Assembly (NCBI RefSeq): GCF_000820165.1
Contig: NZ_CDDD01000101.1
Location: forward strand, 62,001 to 126,000
Direction: 5' to 3'
DNA from: Aeromonas taiwanensis
GTDB taxonomy: Bacteria; Pseudomonadota; Gammaproteobacteria; Enterobacterales; Aeromonadaceae
Length of the DNA stretch: 64,000 nucleotides
The first letter of the stretch is position 1, and every line of letters starts with the position of its first letter. Below the pieces are notes generated by a model that worked only from the letters and a program-made list of their open reading frames with translations, did not search any database and was not told the origin of the DNA. This document shows, one piece after another, positions 61,638 through 64,000 of the stretch. The position numbers were made by a program, and so were the translations under genes.

Positions 61638-63062
61638 TCACAAGCTGTAGGCTTTCTCGCCATGGCTGGTCACGTCCAACCCTTCCCGCTCCGCATCTTC
61701 CTTCACCCGCAGGCCGATCAGCAGGTCCACCAGCTTGTAGGCCACGGCAGAGACCAGCGCGGTCCAGACCACAGTCACCAGCACGCCGATGACTTGCACT
61801 TTCACCTGGGCCAGGATGGAGTAACCTTCGGCCACCTGGTTGGTCACATAGTCCCACACCCCGGTACCACCGAGATCCGGACTGGCGAATACGCCGGTCA
61901 GCACGGCCCCCAGGATCCCGCACACTCCGTGCAGGCCGAACACGTCCAGGCTGTCATCGGCCCCCAGCAGGCGCTTGAGACCGTGTACGCCCCACAGGCC
62001 GGCAACGCCGCTCAGCAGGCCGATGATGAGGGCGCCCCCCACACCGACGAAGCCGGCTGCGGGGGTGATGGCGACCAGGCCAGCCACGGCACCGGAGACC
62101 GCCCCCAGCAGGGAGGGGCGCCCCTTCATCGCCCACTCGGCAAAGGTCCAGGAGAGCGCAGCACTGGCTGGCGCGATCCAGGTGTTGGCGAAGGCCAGGG
62201 CCGCCGTGCCGTTGGCTTCCAGGGAGGAGCCGGCGTTGAAACCGAACCAGCCGAACCAGAGCAGGGCGCCGCCGATCATGGTCATGGTCAGGCTGTGGGG
62301 CGTCATGGGGTCACGACCGTACCCAACCCGCTTGCCGACCATGAAGGCCCCCACCAGGCCGGCCACCGCCGCGTTGATGTGCACTACGGTGCCGCCCGCG
62401 AAATCCAGGGCGCCGTGCTGGAACAGATAGCCCGCGGTCGCCCCAGCCGCCTCGGCAGCGGCGGCATCCGTGTAGGCATCCGGGCCGGCCCAGTACCACA
62501 CCATGTGCGCCATCGGAATGTAGGCGAAGGTGAACCAGATCACCGAGAACAGCAGCACGGCAGAGAACTTCATCCGTTCGGCGAAACCACCGACGATGAG
62601 CCCGCAGGTGATGGCAGCAAAGGCCCCCTGGAACACCACATAGATGAACTCGCTGATCCCCACCCCCTTGTTGAAGGTGGCGGCGATGGAGTCCGGCGTC
62701 ACCCCGGCCAGCAGCACCTTGTCAAAGGAGCCGTAGAAGGCGCCGCCCTCGGTAAAGGCCAGTGAATAGCCGTAGATCACCCAGAGAACGGTGATGAGAC
62801 AGAACAGGGTGAAGACCTGCATCAGCACGCTCAGCATATTCTTGGCGCGCACCAGACCGCCATAGAAGAGGGCGAGCCCGGGAACGGACATCAGGATCAC
62901 CAGAGCCGCCGCCACCATCAGCCAGGTATTGTCCCCCTTGTTGATGGTCACGGTTGCCGCCTGTACCACATCGGCCTGCGCGGCCACCTCTTCGGCCCAG
63001 CCAGGGGCGGCCATGGTGGCGCTCAACGCCAGCAGGCCAGTCATTACGAGTCTCTTGAACAT
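61638..63062 (-). CDS. amtB: AmtB, ammonium channel
   Basis: A 474-residue Amt/Rh protein. A signal peptide (MFKRLVMTGLLALSATMAAPGWA) precedes the eleven-helix channel. DNTWLMVAAALVILMSVPGLALFYGG and FAERMKFSAVLLFSVIWFTFAYIPMAHMVW hold the pore vestibule; the twin-histidine regions DFAGGTVVHINAAVAGLV (near 220) and FGLHGVCGILGAVLTG (near 360) are intact. The C-terminal tail binds GlnK by precedent. No glnK is adjacent. AAGGAGAGG precedes the ATG. Upstream NtrC and sigma-54 elements are clear. Confidence 0.95.
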   Translation of the reverse strand: MFKRLVMTGLLALSATMAAPGWAEEVAAQADVVQAATVTINKGDNTWLMVAAALVILMSVPGLALFYGGLVRAKNMLSVLMQVFTLFCLITVLWVIYGYSLAFTEGGAFYGSFDKVLLAGVTPDSIAATFNKGVGISEFIYVVFQGAFAAITCGLIVGGFAERMKFSAVLLFSVIWFTFAYIPMAHMVWYWAGPDAYTDAAAAEAAGATAGYLFQHGALDFAGGTVVHINAAVAGLVGAFMVGKRVGYGRDPMTPHSLTMTMIGGALLWFGWFGFNAGSSLEANGTAALAFANTWIAPASAALSWTFAEWAMKGRPSLLGAVSGAVAGLVAITPAAGFVGVGGALIIGLLSGVAGLWGVHGLKRLLGADDSLDVFGLHGVCGILGAVLTGVFASPDLGGTGVWDYVTNQVAEGYSILAQVKVQVIGVLVTVVWTALVSAVAYKLVDLLIGLRVKEDAEREGLDVTSHGEKAYSL

Positions 63063-63210
63063 ACAGCCCTCTCCTTGTCGTCCCGGCATCCGGGTCCATT
63101 TCCTGATTTGAATTCCATTCCTGATCATCACCCGTCCTGTTCATTCCGCTTGCCAGGTACCACCCGGGGATGAGGTCGCAGACTTGTGATGGCGACATGA
63201 CATGGGCAAA

Positions 63211-63227
63211 AGCATAAAGCAGGCCAA
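63211..63227 (-). promoter_or_regulatory. Sigma-54 promoter of amtB
   Basis: On the minus strand TTGGCCTGCTTTATGCT: GG and GC at the correct 10-bp spacing, eight of the conserved positions matching. Predicted start near 63200. Confidence 0.65.
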
Positions 63228-63277
63228 CAAAAATTTTCATTTAAATTCAATTTCTTATATCTAAATGATGACTTTAA

Positions 63278-63335
63278 TGCACCATATTGGCGCACCATGC
63301 CCCGCAACGGAGGGAAAATCGCACTTTGGCTGTGC
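63278..63335. promoter_or_regulatory. Two NtrC binding sites upstream of amtB
   Basis: TGCACCATATTGGCGCA (63278-63294) is nearly perfect to TGCACCA-N3-TGGTGCA; GCAC-N7-GTGC (63321-63335) is the second. Their centres are 42 bp (four turns) apart and about 86 and 128 bp upstream of the predicted start. A further TGCACCA half-site lies near 63350. Confidence 0.75.
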
Positions 63336-63657
63336 ATCGCTGGAAGAGTGCACCAGGATGACTCAATCCCCCGGGGAAAGTGTCATCCCGGGATATGGGA
63401 CAGGGGGCCTTGCATACCACCAGGACGCGAAGCTGATGCCCCATTGTTGCGGCACAAGGTTGGGCGGAAGCGAGGAGCGGGATGGTCGGGCAAGTCGTCA
63501 TCCACTTGCCTGGGTCATGAAGAGCGGGAATGTGGTGACATAAGATGGGGTGCGTCCGGCCACACAGGCCAAGTCGAACGGGGAAGCAGACGCCTCGGGA
63601 GAATGATCTTTCCCCCCTGGATGGAATGATGAGCAGCCGCCCATGGTGTGGCGCCAG
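63336..63657. other. Intergenic region between amtB promoter and tRNA-Leu
   Basis: About 320 bp without a convincing gene on either strand; apart from the NtrC half-site near 63350 I see nothing in it. Reading frames here lack codon bias and start signals. Confidence 0.5.
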
Positions 63658-63691
63658 AAAAACATAAGGCCACCCGTTTGGGTGGCCTTAT
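63658..63691 (-). terminator. Terminator after tRNA-Leu
   Basis: ATAAGGCCACCC-AAAC-GGGTGGCCTTAT on the minus strand followed by GTTTTT, 18 bp after the tRNA 3' end. Confidence 0.9.
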
Positions 63692-63708
63692 GTCATTGAA
63701 TTTGTTGA

Positions 63709-63793
63709 TGGTGCCCGGGGTCGGACTCGAACCGACACGTATTGCTACGGCGGATTTTGAATCCGCTGCGTCTACCGATTTCGCCACCCGGGC
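63709..63793 (-). tRNA. tRNA-Leu (anticodon CAA)
   Basis: An 85-nt gene on the minus strand beginning GCCCGGGTGGCGAAATCGG and ending with encoded ACCA. The acceptor stem GCCCGGG pairs with CCCGGGC. The anticodon arm GCGGA-TTCAAAA-TCCGC gives CAA, reading UUG. The T arm has GGTTCGAGTCC. A long variable arm (GTAGCAATAC) marks a class II leucine tRNA. Confidence 0.95.
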
Positions 63794-63804
63794 AACTGCG
63801 AGGG

Positions 63805-63832
63805 ATTATACGAATGGCGTTTTGGCATGCAA
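63805..63832 (-). promoter_or_regulatory. Promoter of tRNA-Leu
   Basis: TTGCAT (63832-63827), 16-bp spacer and TATAAT (63810-63805), with a GC-rich discriminator (CCCTCGC) before the start near 63798, as expected for a stable-RNA gene. Confidence 0.8.
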
Positions 63833-63936
63833 GGTGTTTTTCTTTCGCCCACTGTTGTTTGCTCATTTATTCAACGCCTTGCCGATGCAGGATCTGTTAC
63901 ATAGAATGCCCGCATCATATTAATGGAATAATCACC

Positions 63937-64000
63937 ATGGCCAAGCGCAAGACCCCCTCCTCTCTCCAGCCCCCTCCCCATCGACACCCATCGGCCGGCC
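63937..64000 (+). CDS. Start of an unidentified gene (partial)
   Basis: An ATG at 63937 opens a frame of at least 21 codons, MAKRKTPSSLQPPPHRHP, that runs off the window; the N terminus is basic and Pro/Ser-rich. GGAATAATCACC precedes the ATG, so GGA may serve as the Shine-Dalgarno. Too short to name. Confidence 0.45.
   Translation, partial: MAKRKTPSSLQPPPHRHPSAG

Noticed and set aside
63265-63543. 92-codon plus-strand frame upstream of amtB
   Set aside because: No codon bias, no Shine-Dalgarno and it covers the NtrC sites.
1-64000. CRISPR arrays, insertion sequences, prophage, toxin-antitoxin modules
   Set aside because: No regular short repeats with spacers, no transposase or integrase motifs, no paired toxin-antitoxin genes; the window is core genome.

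Overview
The window is a GC-rich (about 60-63 % in genes), densely coding stretch of a gammaproteobacterial chromosome. The best guess is Aeromonas. The reasons are the sodium-type flagellar motor protein MotX next to mdh, the artPIQM-argR block, pilT/pilU beside yggS-proC-yggT-yggU, an fbp-type ferric transporter, and local gene orders that mix Enterobacterales and Vibrionales patterns (ffh/ypjD/corB, srmB/trmN6, zur/dusA, serB/ytjB, radA/PilZ). No insertion sequence, prophage, integrase, transposase or CRISPR array was seen. This is core genome, so most of the interest lies in regulatory DNA and in a few unusual or unassigned genes.

Layout. 1-3.3 kb: 5' part of ffh, an 87-bp tandem repeat, ypjD and corB. 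3.3-5.1 kb: the nitric-oxide pair nsrR/hmp with a readable NsrR operator and an FNR-like site. 5.1-7.1 kb: motX and mdh. 7.3-10.8 kb: arginine ABC transporter artPIQM, divergent from argR, with ARG boxes between. 10.9-15.7 kb: Dyp-type peroxidase and a Fur-boxed ferric ABC transporter fbpABC. 15.9-17.4 kb: glnK with a sigma-54 promoter, then arfB and ogt. 17.8-21.3 kb: a nucleoside transporter, a LysR regulator, a secreted glutathione peroxidase and an NnrU-family protein. 21.6-25.2 kb: glycerate kinase, a GntP permease and CdaR. 25.4-30.2 kb: yacL, small hypotheticals, a CPBP protease and the yggS-proC-yggT-yggU-DUF4426 operon.

30.2-41.7 kb: pilT, pilU and yaaA; srmB/trmN6; brnQ with a possible attenuator in its leader; the overlapping zur-cheX pair; dusA; hupA; rsd; a PilZ protein. 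41.8-51.6 kb: radA, a large protein with two PilZ domains, an alpha/beta hydrolase, serB, ytjB, a GAF-PAS-GGDEF diguanylate cyclase and a His-rich secreted protein. 51.7-57.9 kb: the deoCABD nucleoside-catabolism genes with xapX and nupC upstream. 58.1-64 kb: a TatD-family nuclease, a possible gene remnant, a tiny DUF5363-like protein, a GNAT acetyltransferase, a Firmicutes-style RlmCD rRNA methyltransferase, amtB with a textbook NtrC/sigma-54 promoter, tRNA-Leu(CAA) and the first codons of one more gene.

Several sets of genes work together. NsrR and Hmp handle NO. ArgR probably represses artPIQM. GlnK and AmtB form one nitrogen-sensing pair although they lie about 46 kb apart here, each with its own sigma-54 promoter. 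nupC and deoCABD import and break down nucleosides. PilT/PilU, the two PilZ proteins, the diguanylate cyclase, CheX and MotX all bear on motility and c-di-GMP. I found no wholly new system. The strongest leads are the brnQ leader, the triple promoter-like repeat upstream of ffh, the split glnK/amtB regulon, the 10-bp inverted repeat upstream of rsd, and the RlmCD-like enzyme.
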